Assembly (NCBI RefSeq): GCF_026914185.1
Contig: NC_070566.1
Location: 5,022,001 to 5,086,000, forward strand
Direction of reading: 5' to 3'
From: Puccinia triticina
Taxonomy: Eukaryota > Basidiomycota > Pucciniomycetes > Pucciniales > Pucciniaceae
DNA: 64,000 nt
Positions 11,300-22,974 of the stretch are shown piece after piece. How positions within the stretch are numbered: position 1 is the first letter of the stretch; every line of letters begins with the position of its first letter. Position numbers and translations under genes: made by a program. Under the pieces are notes generated by a model. It was not told the origin of the DNA and did not search any database. It saw only the letters and a program-made list of their open reading frames with translations.

Positions 11300-11760
11300 C
11301 AGCCAACGGGCAAAACAGAGAAGCTGGGGGGAGAGAAGGCAAAAAAAGGACGTACATACATGTGGACAGGAATCCAACGTGACCAAGGTGTTGAGGCGTG
11401 CAAAATTCGTGTATCATTGTGAATCGGTGTACTTTTCCGGGTGAATACAGCATTGTAAATCAAGGCTTGTAACCTGTCTCCCGTAAAAATAGATGTATGA
11501 GTTCAAATGTTGAAATTCCGAAGGTGGTGTCACAAGGTTTGTGAAACATCATGTGTAATATTAGGAAACCCCTCTGTACACAGTATATTTACATTGCATG
11601 TATTACAATGTATAATTTACAATGGCCGAGACAAGTCCAAAAGCCCCGTAAAATTATGTATTACCCCATAAATCCCATAAAATCCCAATGCATACCTTTC
11701 ACAAGGATTATGTCTTGTGAAATAAGAATTGTAAAATTCTCGCACCCGCTTAACAAGTCT
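11300..11760. repeat. right subterminal region of the MULE
   Basis: It carries ATTGTAAATC, TTACAATG, TTCACAAGG and TTGTGAAAT words matching the left end in inverted orientation, and ends GCTTAACAAGTCT. It also contains the presumed promoter of the transposase gene, which starts at 11236 on the minus strand. Confidence 0.5.
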
Positions 11761-13913
11761 CCCCTGGGCGCAAGCACCTGCCCCGGCCCCCTTTTGCTTA
11801 GCCCCCAGGAGGAACTTTGTTGAGATCCACCAGCAAGTCTGGCTGAAAGGGAAAATGGTCCTTGTTTTTGAGAAAGGTCTAACAAGTCATGTAAATCCCA
11901 ACATGAAATTATTGAATCCTTCATTCCTACTCGAAATCAAATTTGGCAATCATAAAGGTATAATCACTTCAAACAGCCATTTTTTGGGAAGAATTTCCCC
12001 TGAAGGGTGTTAACAAAAAACGGCCTGCTGGTTGTTATCATGCTTGTTGATTGAAGATGACTGTGGTGGGAGAGGGACAATCACCCCTTAGCAAGTCAAT
12101 AACTCCCAGCAGCCTTACTGGTTATCTCTTGGAATAGCCCCCAGATTTTATATTGGGGGGCTGAAACTCATGATTTTAGTTGGCCTTTGCTATTTGCTAT
12201 CTGTGAAACACAATTCACTTTTATGTTGTACCATAGATGCAAATTACTATTGTGCTTAATTGCACCTCCCTAAGATATTGTCTCCACTTATTCCCAACTT
12301 AAATTACTATGTTTTGGAAACATATTCCTTTACCTGTTAGGTCTTGACTGGTGCTGCTTTGACAACAGTGCATTTGGGAAAGTGGGAATTTGGTTGGATG
12401 GCAAAATCATTGGGCAGCTTTGATATTATGTCATTACTGTTATTTTTAAGAATAACTGGTTATTTCTGTGGAATTTTCATTTGACTTGCTCTGCTCCTCA
12501 AGATTGCACTTTGAAAAGTGGATTTTGGGTTGGAAAAATAATCAGAGCCTTTTCAAGTTGTTTCTCTAAATGTGATACCTGCTCTATAGAACAAAATCTT
12601 ATCAACAGTTCCAAACTTAATCCCTACGCAAAATCCCTTGAAATTGCCAAGGCACACAATTATTGCACAATTTGCCTTTTTGCTTGAGAATACCTTCAGA
12701 AAAGGGCCTCTATTTCAAACTTCCTAGTAATAAATGATGGTAAAATTATTTTGAATTTTCACAACCTCCTTGACAAGATGTCCAAATGGGAATTTTATAA
12801 GTAGCTAAGCAGAAACTTCTCACCTCAATGATTGAAAAATTCATGGAAAAATGTGACCAGAATAAATTTCCCCATCAGAAACAGGCTTGTCAGAACAGTT
12901 CCTTCATGTTCAGAACAATTACTTCATGATGAAAAGTTATATGAACCAACAACTGTAAAAACAACTGGTATTGGCTTGATTCCAATGCTGTGGTAAATTT
13001 GCCTTGAATTTCACAATGAAAAGCTCCAAACTTGGCCCAGATAAGCCAACCATGGTGAAATCTGCTAACATTTAGCTTAGTGCAATTCCACTGGATCTTT
13101 GCTAATGCTACTGGTACAGGGCGCCAAAAAGCGCCTGTTAAGATGTGCTTCTGACAGTATTTTTGGTGTTTTTTGCTGATAATAAAACTGTAGGTTAGTG
13201 TAACACAGGAGCCTCACACCTTTGACAGTGCCCCCCTACTATAATTTTTGGTTTGTCCCAGACATAGGGAACTAGTGGGGACCTTTGATCCATGTGGGTT
13301 TCATCCAATTGCACATGTACTTGTGCAAATAATCAATTCCATTCAAGTACAACCAGGGTGCAAAAGCGTGCAGCAAGATCTGGATCTCTGATTCACTTGT
13401 ACATGTAAGGGGGTTGCAGTGCCATTGCGTTCGTTGTTCAAGTGCTCAGGATGGGCAGCTCATTCAGTACTGTGAGAACAGAATGGCAGATTGCTGTGCC
13501 TGCAGAGTGTTGGACTTCCTTTTTTTTGAAGGGGGAAAGGGAAATATTTGCAATGCCAGTGTAAATATGTATATACATGTATTGGAATGGATTGGAATTC
13601 AAGCAAGTGCGGTCTTCTGGAACAAGTCTCCCACACATTATCTTCCAGATTTAACGGTAGCCTACAACCACAAAAATCAAGTCCACCAAATCTGTAAGTC
13701 GGTTTAACTTTCATTCATTCTTTGTTAAATCTTCATCTACTTGTTGACTTTTGTTGTTCTTCTGGTTTCTTGAAGGCAGGTAATTACAACCATTGAAGTC
13801 GGTTTTTGATGTTCGATATTATGGGAGAATAAATTTTAGGGGAGTGATCCGTGATCTAACATTCATAATTTGTTTTGTTTTGTGGATTTATCTAGTTCTG
13901 AGGTGATTGTCAA
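11761..13913. other. noncoding, no gene seen
   Basis: About 2.1 kb with only short, unconvincing open frames (for example 12481-12687 and 13414-13707). It lies between the MULE end and the KDZ transposase and probably includes the 5-prime part of the KDZ element. I could not find its terminal repeat. Confidence 0.5.
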
Positions 13914-16900
13914 ATGAGAGGATTCAGGGGGGAGGGGGGCAAGAAGCCACGAAAACACAAGAAGCCTAGAACGGAGAAGGGGAAAATTTTACTTCGAGAA
14001 ACCGAGGAACAAAGCCGACAGTTTCTAACACCAGTCGAGGGAGATTCCAGTACCCCATCTCATCATCGAAATCAGCAAACAGCCTTGAACAATGACGAAA
14101 CACCCAGCCATCAGACGGATTTCTATAGACAACCAGATGGAAAAGAAAATGAACAAATCGATCCTCAAGTACAGAGGCTCACTGATTACTTGCAGAGCCA
14201 AACCTACCGGAGAAGGAAGGAATTGGAGGAGAGAAACTGGGAAGATGTATATGATTCAATGTTTTCTTGCTTCTTTCAGTGTTCAGCTAAAACATCGACT
14301 TGGGGGAATCTTCAAAAATGGGATCACGACTGGAAATCACCCTGCACATGTGCCCAGAAGCGGAGGAGGTTTGTGGTACTTGTGGATATTTTAAGTTGAG
14401 TTCCGATTTCAGATTACAATCCAAGACCAACTCTGATTCAATTTTTTGAGAAATTTCAGCCCGAAAGGAGTCTGAAGTGGAATTTTGTCAATGCCAAAAT
14501 GATCAAGTTCGACTGATACAGATGGGATACATTGGAGGATCCCCCATGTACCCCAAGACAGCTTTCTCTATTCGGCTTTTGCGACTTCACCACATCCTTT
14601 GGAAACATAGTGCAGTCGCAATGTCTCCTTTCTCCAAAGCCATTGACGAGTTTTTGGATGCACACAATCCTCTAATTTTAGTGCCAAATCGGAATGGAGA
14701 GTCCGATGTTTCCTTCAGTGTGAGTCGTTCTCCAGCAATACAATCTACATGATTTTATATGATCTAATATTTTTTTACTAGACCCGAGAGTGGAGGCGCA
14801 CACTTTCTTCTGCGGTTGATGCTTTCAGGGAAATGATTTCGAGGGAGGAGACCATATCAGCTGAACTTCTTGGACCGCGACCAATCGATAAGATGGCTGA
14901 CATATGTCCACCATGTTATGGCCCTCATGTTACTGGGAAAAGGGAAGATGAACCGGACTTCATTGCATGCATGGATGGCAACTTCCAGCATCGGAGACAC
15001 CTAGCTGCAAGTATAGAAATACCAGGATCTCTGAAAACACCTAGCCTTTTTATAAATCCTGTAGAGGTATCCGAGATGAAAGCATCAATGGAAGGAGAAT
15101 TACAAGCAGAACCAGAGACAGACAGGGTGGTGGGTTTATAACCTACTAATCATCTTATACTGCAGCTTTAATTCTTACTCATTTGCAACGCAGGATCCAT
15201 GTACTCAGCAACACACTGCAGCAGACAATATCCGAAACCAGAATACCTGGAAGGAGTGCAACGATACCGGATTGTTTGGAATGGCTTGTAGACATGATCA
15301 GATGTTGCAAATGATCAACATTGTGAAGAGCGGTGAGAAGTGTGTAAAAATTGAACCAGTAATGAATTTATCTCATTTTTCTCACCCAAAGTTCGAAAAT
15401 CTCATTCCAATATTCAGAGCGTATTACCCTATGACCATGATCAATAACCTGATTAATAAAACCAAACAACACCCGGAGCGGAGAAAGTTGGGAATCCTGT
15501 ATGATATTGGCTGCAACATTGAAAAGGGAGTAATACGAGTATGTTTAAATTCATCTGTAAGGTGCAAACAATGTTTGGAAGCACTGATTGTGGTTTTTTG
15601 GAAGCGTCATCAATTTCCTGAAGAACAAGAACTAAACCTTTTAAAATTTGGGACAAGTGTTTTCCATGCGTATGTGCATGAGTGGTCTTGTCAACTGCAA
15701 TATAATCCACGCTTGAATGAAGGTTGGGGAATGTCTGATGGAGAGGGTATGGAGAGAAACTGGGCATTTTTGTCGCCGTTAATCAGTCAGCTACGGTATT
15801 CTTCTGCAAATCACCGTCTTGGGGGACTAAATATTCGTCTGGTCCATCATAATGACATGGGAAAGATTAATTCAGGTGGGTATCAATTATTTCTCAGGGT
15901 GTGAACATGCCTGAACTAATTAAAATGCTGCCTCAGTCCGCCTTCTGTTAGAAAGAGGTAAAAATATTGAGCAGGTCATGAGGGATTCTCAGGATGTGTT
16001 GAGAGCTCTCGAGGCACGGACCGGCCACCAATTTGAATATTTCCAGACTCAATGGGAGCGCCAAAGGGAGATGCAATTATCTGCAATTGAGACTCCAACC
16101 GAAAAGGAAACCTGGGAACTAGTGGAGGAGCTGGTATTATTGGAGGATAAGCTTTGAGATGCACAGTGAGATCCCTTTGTCTTCCCCATAAGAAACCACA
16201 ATTACAATTCTTTGGAAATCAAATTAATTCAACTCTACATATTTATTTAGTCAAGAAATGCTTGAACTTCGCCAGACTCGCAGGAGGAACAGGACCGATT
16301 CGCAGCTGAGACAGTTGGAGCAACTTCCTGATACGCTAGTCATGTTGGAACACCAGATTGAAATTATTGTGGATGAACTTGGTTCAGATTACTTTCATAA
16401 CTTACCAGGAGGTTCTGGTCTGTAATTTTTACTTTCTTGAATCGAACAAAATAATTTGAAATTGACAATATACTTTCACCTCACCCAGATGCCCAGATAA
16501 AAGCTTTGATCAAATTGAAAATAAGCAAGTCCAAGCTTTATGAAGCCAAAGTGGGGGTTATTGAGATGCAAAAGCGGTGGGACCAACGACAATCAGGTAA
16601 GATTACATTAGATACCAGATTTTGGGCTGTCTGTCTGATGCTTTAAGTTAAATAAATTCACAGGAACACGAGTGCAAGCACGTTTCAAGAAACAAATGAA
16701 TTCCAAGATGAATATTTTTTGTAAGAAATGGAACGCCTATAACAACCAAGCTATAAATTTCAACAACAAATTCTCCCCTCAACTTCCGCTAGCTACACCT
16801 GCTTTCGATGAAGTGAAACTTCTTGGAATAGAGAGTCCTTTTTGGAATACCAGTCAGCTTGATCATCCCAGTGAGCCATGGGCTGTTGATCCCGACACCC

Positions 16901-17490
16901 AAAGCGGAATTCAGGCATACCTTACTCTAACACATTGCCAGGACAAATTGCACCGGATCGCACGAGAGACCAGACAGGCATTGAAATGGGCTATTGCTAA
17001 GTGGAGAAACATGGAACAAATTCTTCAATATTTGCAAGTTGGTTAGTATCTTTTAATGAATATAATGTTAAATCACTCTTAAAATCTAAATTTATTTCTT
17101 GTTATGCTTCCAGAAAATCTAGAAACAGATGTCCTCAATGAAAGGCAACAATGGCTTCAAAACATCTGCTCCCAATTCAACTGCACCAGGCCAGTTTTGC
17201 AATCAGTCTTGGACAATCTGGCCAAAAAAAACTTCCGTCTTTGGCTGTCTTGGAACTCTCAGAGTCTGGAACTTTTGAAGTGGAGTAAGAGCTACCTGGA
17301 TGTTTCCAAAGAAGCTGAAGCATCTCTAGAATATCAATGGGATTTAATAGTCATGCAATCCAAGGCAATGTGGGAGACACTTGTATCTGGGAACTCTGTC
17401 ATGATGGAGTATGAAAGTGGAGAAGATCAACTAGAGGAGGATATGCTTGCTCAAGAACAAAATGATTTTTATGAACAGGATAACTTGTAA
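13914..17490 (+). CDS. KDZ-family transposase, multi-exon
   Basis: Exons that hold frame: 13914-14394, 14460-14719, 14782-15126, and from 15194 on with further introns (about 15541-15604, 15875-15936 and others) to the stop at 17490. Family landmarks appear in order: a Cys pair in CTCAQ and FCQCQND, GYIGGSPMYPKTAFSI, the catalytic block ACMDGNFQHRRHL near 14970, DPCTQQHTAADN leading into DTGLFGMACRHD near 15280, ILYDIGCNIEKG near 15500, VFHAYVHEWSCQLQYNPR near 15665, and GWGMSDGEGMERNWAFLS near 15750, which supplies the acidic residue. The N-terminus is basic and Lys/Arg-rich, and the C-terminal half is helical and Gln/Glu-rich. No internal stop was seen within the exons, so this copy may be intact. 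Members of this family are cut-and-paste transposases common in basidiomycetes. Element ends were not found. Confidence 0.85.
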
Positions 17491-17584
17491 TCATCATTTA
17501 ATAGTATATAAATACCACATTGATCAATAATTACAATGTGAAAAATCAATCTATGAAACACAAACACAAGACATCCAAGCTAAA

Positions 17585-19165
17585 GATGAAATGATACATG
17601 ATGCGCAGACATGATACATGATGCGCAGACATGATACATGATGCGCAGACATGATACATGATGCTTGCATCATGTATATGGTGTGCACCAACAGGATACA
17701 TCATACATGATGCACAGACATGATACTTGAGCGCAGACATGATACATGATGCGCAGACATGATACATGATGCGCAGACATGATACATGATGTGCAGACAT
17801 GATACATGATGTGCAGACATGATACATGATGTGCGGACATGATACATGATGCGCAGACGTAATACATGATGTGCAGACATGATAAATTATGCGCAGACAT
17901 GATGATACATGATGCGCAGACATGATACATGATGTGTGCATACATGATGCACAGACATGATACATGTACATGATGCACAGACATGATTGCGCAGACATGA
18001 TACATGATGCGCAGAGATGATACATGATGTGTGCATACATGATGCACAGACATGATACATGTACATGATGCACAGACATGATTGCGCAGACATGATACAT
18101 GATGCGCAGAGATGATACATGATGTGCAGACATAATACATGATGTGCGGACATGATACATGATGCACAGACATGTCCATACAGGATGCACAGACATGATT
18201 GCCCAGACATGATACATGATGCGCAGACATGATACATGATGTGTGCATACATGATGCGCATACATGATACATGATGCACAGACATGATGCATGATGTGCA
18301 GACATGATACATGCTGCCCAGACATGATACATGATCCACAGACATTGTGTGCATCATATATGTGGTGTGCACAGACATGATACATGATGTGCAGACATGA
18401 TACATGATGCACAGACATGGTACGTGATGCGCAGACATGATGATACATGATGCGCAGACATGATACATGATGTGTGGACATGATACATGATGCACAGACA
18501 TGATGATACATGATGCGCAGACATGATACATGATGTGCGGACATGATACATGATGCGCAGACATGATGATACATGATGCGCAGACATGATACATGATGTG
18601 CGGACATGATACATGATGCGCAGACATGATGATACATGATGCGCAGACATGATACATGATGTGCGGACATGATACATGATGCGCAGACATGATACATGAT
18701 GCGCAGACATAATACATGAGGTGCGGTCATGATAAATGATGCACAGACATGATGATACATGATGCGCAGACATGATGATACATGATGTGCAAACATGATA
18801 CATGATGCTACATGATGTGCGGACATGATACATGATGCGCGGACATGATACATGATGCGCAGACATGATGATACATGATGCGCAGACATCATACATGATG
18901 CACAGACATAATACATGATGTGCAGACATGATACATGATGCACAGACATGGTACATGATGCACAGACATGATACATGATACCTGATGCAAGCATCATGTA
19001 TATGGTGCGCACTGACATGAAATGTGATGGGCAGACATGTTGCAAGGTGCGCAGACATGATACATGATGCACAGACATGATACCTGATGTGCAGACATGA
19101 TACATGATGCATGGACATGGCACATGTTTCATGATGGGCGGACATGATACACCATGCAGGATGCA
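17585..19165. repeat. about 20-bp minisatellite, unit CATGATACATGATGCGCAGA
   Basis: Dozens of units of CATGATACATGATGCGCAGA run in tandem with variants (GTGCAGA, CACAGA, an extra GAT making 23-bp units, and shortened units). Blocks of several units are themselves duplicated, for example around 17930-18120 and 18420-18700. The minus-strand unit has no stop codon in any frame and 20 is not divisible by three, so frames of several hundred codons rich in Cys, His, Met and Ser arise automatically. I do not treat them as genes. Confidence 0.9.
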
Positions 19166-19870
19166 ATATGGCATGCGTGGAGGTGTTACAAGGTGTGCGC
19201 ACACACTTTCAAGAGTGCGCCAACATGTCAAAGGGTGGGCAGAAATGTAAAAGGGTGCGCGCAAACAATTCAAAGAGTCAGTGGACATTTAAAGGGGTCC
19301 AAAGGGTGCGCGCGCACATTCTAAAGAGCACACAGACATGAAGCATGATTCAGCACGTATGTCAAAGAGTAAACAGACATGTAAAAGGGTACACAGACCT
19401 GTAAAAGGGTGGGCCCACATGTTACAGGGCGAAACCACATATTTTAAAGAGTGCGCAAACATGAACAGTGGTGCGCAGACATGTAGAAAGTGGTGTGCAG
19501 ACATGTAAAAGAGTGCACACATGTTGGTGAATCATATAACATGTCTGTACATCATGTATCATGTCTGCGCACCCTTTAACATTTATGCAGGCACCCTATA
19601 ACATGTCCACACATCAAATAACATGTCCACAAATCTTGTATCATCCCTGCAGCATGTCCGCGCATCACATATCATGTCTGCTTTCATGTCAATGTGTCAC
19701 ATGTCATGTCCGCAGATCACACATTGTGTCTGTGCAGGCTTTTATGTGTAGGGGCACTCTTTAAATGTGCTTGCACAACCTGTAACATGACCATCAATCA
19801 CATATCATGTCCGCGCATTGTGTATCATATGTATCATGTCTGCTCATCATGGATTTCTGCAGGATGTAAA
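19166..19870. repeat. degenerate and inverted flank of the 20-bp minisatellite
   Basis: Up to about 19520 the units decay to AAAGGGTGCGC and CAGACATGTAAAAG-type words in the same orientation. From about 19540 to 19870 the words reverse (ATGTCTGCGCACC, ATGTCCACACATC, ATGTCCGCGCATC), so the array is inverted about a point near 19530. This arrangement suggests the array is the interior of one inverted-repeat element. Confidence 0.6.
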
Positions 19871-20089
19871 ATTTTTGTGGGCTTTCAGTACCCCAGTGAG
19901 GGGGTATGATTTTTGTTAAAAAATTTTCATTTTTGGACAAAGTACATGCCTGACTCCCATTTCATGCAGCGGAATTACATTCCAACTCCCAAAAAAATAT
20001 GATTTGGCAGTTGGAAAGTAATTTTTGGGAGTTGATTAGTTAAGCCCCTATGTATATTATGTATATATATACAGCAGACAGCCATTCAA
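19871..20089. other. noncoding, short inverted repeat
   Basis: Contains CCAACTCCCAAAAA near 19991 and TTTTTGGGAGTTG near 20023 as a short inverted pair. Otherwise nothing recognisable. Confidence 0.4.
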
Positions 20090-20360
20090 GTGCCAGGGTT
20101 GTACAGCTTTGGCAGCCAGAAAATTCCTCCCTGCTGCCAAGGTCATACAACCTCTTTGACCAGAAGAATTCCTTCAGGTTGCCAGATATCAGCAACCAAC
20201 CGGAAGGAAATACTCCTGATTGCAGATGTTATACAGCCTTGGCAAACAGAAGGAAGTCCTCCTGGTTGCAGAGGCTATACAGCCTTGGCAACCAGAATGA
20301 GACTCCTGGTTGCAGGCTATCCAACCTCTGCAACCAGAGGTTATACAGCCTCTGAAACCA
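20090..20360. repeat. imperfect 45-bp tandem repeat
   Basis: The words TATACAGCC, TTGGCAACCAGAA and CTCCTGGTTGCAG alternate through five or six imperfect units of about 45 bases, with TTGCAGA/CAACCAGA forming inverted pairs inside each unit. No coding character. Confidence 0.55.
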
Positions 20361-20369
20361 GAGGGCAAT

Positions 20370-20530
20370 ATCCTTGGATTGTTTCATACCGCCAAAAATG
20401 GGGCACACACCTGCAGGTACCTGGGTGCCAGCCCTTTCTTCCCTGTGGGGTGCCAGTGCGCAAAATTTCCGGATTTTAAGGCTGGTACCCGTACTTGTTG
20501 GCAGGTACCCAGGTACAAGGGGCCATCTTG
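20370..20530. repeat. GGTACC-rich repeat fragment
   Basis: Contains CAGGTACCTGGGTGCCAG, GGCTGGTACCCG and GGCAGGTACCCAGGTAC, the same vocabulary as the elements at 22298-22677, 33400-33757 and 35339-36282. It lacks the GATGACCGG core seen in those copies, so it may be a fragment. Confidence 0.45.
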
Positions 20531-20859
20531 AATTCAAGCAAGCTTGGCAGAATTTAGCCTAAATACAAGATGAAAACTGGCATAACACAGCAAAGAAGGC
20601 TTGGTTTATGCTTTGCAGAAATTAAACAGCTAACAGGGCACTGGTTAGTTTTAGCGGAATCAAGCTAAACTCAACTGGGTACAGGGAACATTTATACTAG
20701 CATAGCCTTGCTAACAGTGGCCCTGTTTAACCCGCTAGAGAGTGCTGCAGAGCAGCTTATTGGGTACATTTTTTGCACCACTGGCAGATAGTGTTAGCAC
20801 AGAGACAGCTGAATTGCACTAACACTACATTAAAAGGTAGCAGATTTCCACTATGCTAC
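20531..20859. other. noncoding, no gene seen
   Basis: AT-rich sequence leading into the 68-bp minisatellite. No recognisable feature. Confidence 0.4.
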
Positions 20860-21860
20860 CCTACACTGGGAGGGCTGGCAGTCTTGCCTTGGGCCAGACC
20901 TGGAAGAGCTGGGATGGTGTGTGGCTGCCAGAGCTGGGAGAGCTGGCAATCTTGCCTTGGGCCAGAGCTGGGAAGGTGTGTGGTGGGTCACATAGCTGGC
21001 AGAGCTGGCAGTCTTGCCTTGGGCAAGAGCTGGAAGAGCTGGGATGGTGGTTGGGGGCCGGAGCTGGGAGAGCTGGTAGTTTTGCCTTGGGCCAGAGCTG
21101 GAAGAGCTGGGATGGTGTGTGGTGGGTGGAGCTGGGAGAGCTGGCAATCTTGCCTTGGGCCAGAGCTGGAAGAGCTGGGAAGGTGTGTGGTGGGTCACAG
21201 AGCTGGCAGGGCTGGCATTCTTGCCTTGGGCCAGAGCTGGAAGAGCTGGGAAGGTGTGTGGTGGGTGGAGCTGGCAGGGCTGGCAGTCTTGCCTTGGGCC
21301 AGAGCTGGAAGAGCTGGGATGGTGTGTGGTGGGTGGAGCTGGGAGAGCTGGCAATCTTGCCTTGGGCCAGAGCTGGGAAGGTGTGTGGTGGGTCACGGAG
21401 CTGGCAGGTCTGGCAGTCTTGCCTTGGGCCAGAGCTTGAAGAGCTGGGATGGTGTGTGGCCGCCAGAGCTGGAAGAGCTGGCAATGTTGCCTTGGGCCAG
21501 AGCTGGAAGAGCTGGTATTGTGTGTGGTGGGTGGAGCTGGGAGGGCTGGCAGTCTTAGCATCCGGAGCTGGGAGGGCTGGCAATCTTGCCTTGGGCCAGA
21601 GCTTGAAAAGCTGGGATGGTGTGTGGTGGGTGGAGCTGGGAGGGCTGGCAGTCTTGCCTTGGGCCAGAGCTGGAAGAGCTGGGATGGTGTGTGGTTGGTG
21701 GAGCTGGGAGAGCTGGCAATCTTGCCTTGGGCCAGAGCTGGAAGAGCTGGGATGGTGTGTGGCGGGCGGAGCTGGGAGAGCTGGCAATCTTGCCTTGGGC
21801 CAGAGCTGGAAGAGCTGGAAAGATGTGTGGTGGGTGGAGCTGGAGGAGCTGACTCAGTGC
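20860..21860. repeat. 68-bp minisatellite, about 15 units
   Basis: TGCCTTGGG recurs at 20885, 20953, 21015, 21083, 21151, 21222, 21290, 21358, 21420 and 21488 and beyond, giving spacings of 62, 68 or 71 bases with 68 the commonest. Units alternate GAGCTGGAAGAGCTGGGA and GTGTGTGGTGGGT words. Both strands stay open for hundreds of codons through the array (Ser/Pro/His-rich on minus, Gly/Trp/Leu-rich on plus), which I judge to be a by-product of repetition. Confidence 0.9.
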
Positions 21861-22297
21861 CTGCATTGGGTGAGCTGGATGAGCCATGAGGTATGTGCTG
21901 GTGAGCCAGCCTCCCCAGCTCAGCAATGATTACGGTCCCAAACCAGAGATGAGTACTTTTTTTCCTTGGTTTGGGACCAAAGAATGTGGATGCCAAAACT
22001 CTTTTATTTTGCCTCCAAAGACAGATAATGTGATGTGACCCACATTGGGCATTATGAAATTGAAACAGATAATTAAAGTGAGCCACCCCTGAAAAAAATT
22101 TCTGGGGTTGAAAAAAGCATAAAATATGATGAAGTTTTTTCAAGAAAAAAAAGATACCCACACAAAATAAGTACTGGTACATGTGCTAGAAATTAAATGG
22201 TTTACTATGTAGCTCTCTAATTTCACTTGGTGCATATCCAGTCTCAGCACTCACCACCAGAGTGGAGAGAAACCCTCTCCGATTGATGATAAAAGAA
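21861..22297. other. noncoding, no gene seen
   Basis: No coding potential or repeat structure was recognised beyond short A and T runs. Confidence 0.4.
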
Positions 22298-22677
22298 GTA
22301 GAGAATGTCAAAACGGACCCGGGTACCATTTACACCGCCGGTACCGGCGCAGTTTTTTGACAAAAAAGGGCACCCGGCACCGCATCCGGCACCGCCTGGC
22401 AGGTACCACGGGTCTTTTAGGCGGGTACCAGCAGTACCTGCTGGATTTTTTTTATCAAAGAGATCATCAAGGGGGGTCCTCAATGACCGGAATGATATAT
22501 GTCATCATAAGTTCCTCCCCTCGATGACCAAAACAGGTCGGTCATTGAGGGGAGGATCTCTCAATGACCAGAAAAGCGATGACCAACCTGTTCTGGTCAT
22601 CAAATAGGTTGGTCATTGTCATCAAGGGTACTCCCCCAACGCTCGGTTGAAAATACCCTAAGCAATTCTTAATCGGG
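22298..22677 (+). repeat. GGTACC/ATGACC modular element, copy in plus orientation
   Basis: Begins TAGAGAATGTCAA, runs through a GGTACC-rich part (CCCGGGTACC, GCCGGTACCGG, GGCACCGCATCCGGCACC), then a part full of TCAATGACC, GGTCATTGAG and ATCAAGGG words, and ends near TACCCTAAGCAATTCT. The segment at 33400-33757 is the same sequence in the opposite orientation, sharing both outer edges. No coding capacity. Confidence 0.7.
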
Positions 22678-22776
22678 ACATGTAACCTTAGACACAGGCC
22701 CCAGGAAAAAAATGGTATCACACTGGGTGATTACTGCCTTGGCTTTCCGGCCCAGTAACTATGATGAGGACAATGA

Positions 22777-22974
22777 TTATTCTACACAATGTTGCATGCC
22801 CGGTTTTCTGAGTTCGCCTCCAATGTAAAACATTTGAAGTATTGTCTTCCCAAGTAGAGCCCTGGGACCGTGAGGCCACCATATAAGTAGAACTGCTGAC
22901 ACCACAATCAACCCAGCTAACATCCCATTGTTCACTTGGCCCGGAGCCATCATATCTTGTTTTTCATTCATCAA
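22777..22974 (-). other. 65-codon frame with one hydrophobic segment, doubtful gene
   Basis: The frame starts MMNEKQDMMAPGQ and has a single hydrophobic stretch (MLAGLIVVSAVLLIWW), which could be a membrane anchor. It is small, matches no family I recognise, and lies upstream of the decayed MULE gene. It may be chance. The rest of 22678-23418 shows only a pyrimidine-rich leader just before the MULE start. Confidence 0.2.

Larger units (their letters stand above)
6771..11760 (-). mobile_element. Mutator-like (MULE) DNA transposon with one minus-strand gene
   Basis: The ends are imperfect inverted repeats. The left end starts TGACTTAACAAGGGGGG and reads into GAATTTTGCGACC; the right end, complemented, starts AGACTTGTTAAGCGGG and reads into GAATTTTACAATTC. 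Both then run for several hundred bases of AT-rich sequence full of TTTACAAGG-like words. Each flank carries CTGGGCG (left 6762-6768, right 11764-11770), but the right copy is offset by three bases from the inferred end, so the 9-bp duplication expected of MULEs is not clean. The element is about 5 kb with a single spliced gene. Confidence 0.6.

Noticed and set aside
6771..11760. A clean 9-bp target duplication for the first MULE
   Set aside because: The shared flank CTGGGCG is not flush with the right end, so I report it only as partial support.
17585..19165. Possible CRISPR array
   Set aside because: Repeats are contiguous with no unique spacers of constant length, no cas genes are present, and the genome is eukaryotic.
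17546..19288. 580-codon minus-strand frame rich in Cys, His and Met
   Set aside because: It is produced by the stop-free 20-bp repeat and is open in all three minus frames; no non-repetitive domain supports it.
20851..22182. 443-codon minus-strand and 358-codon plus-strand frames
   Set aside because: Both run through the 68-bp minisatellite and overlap on opposite strands; composition is repeat-driven.
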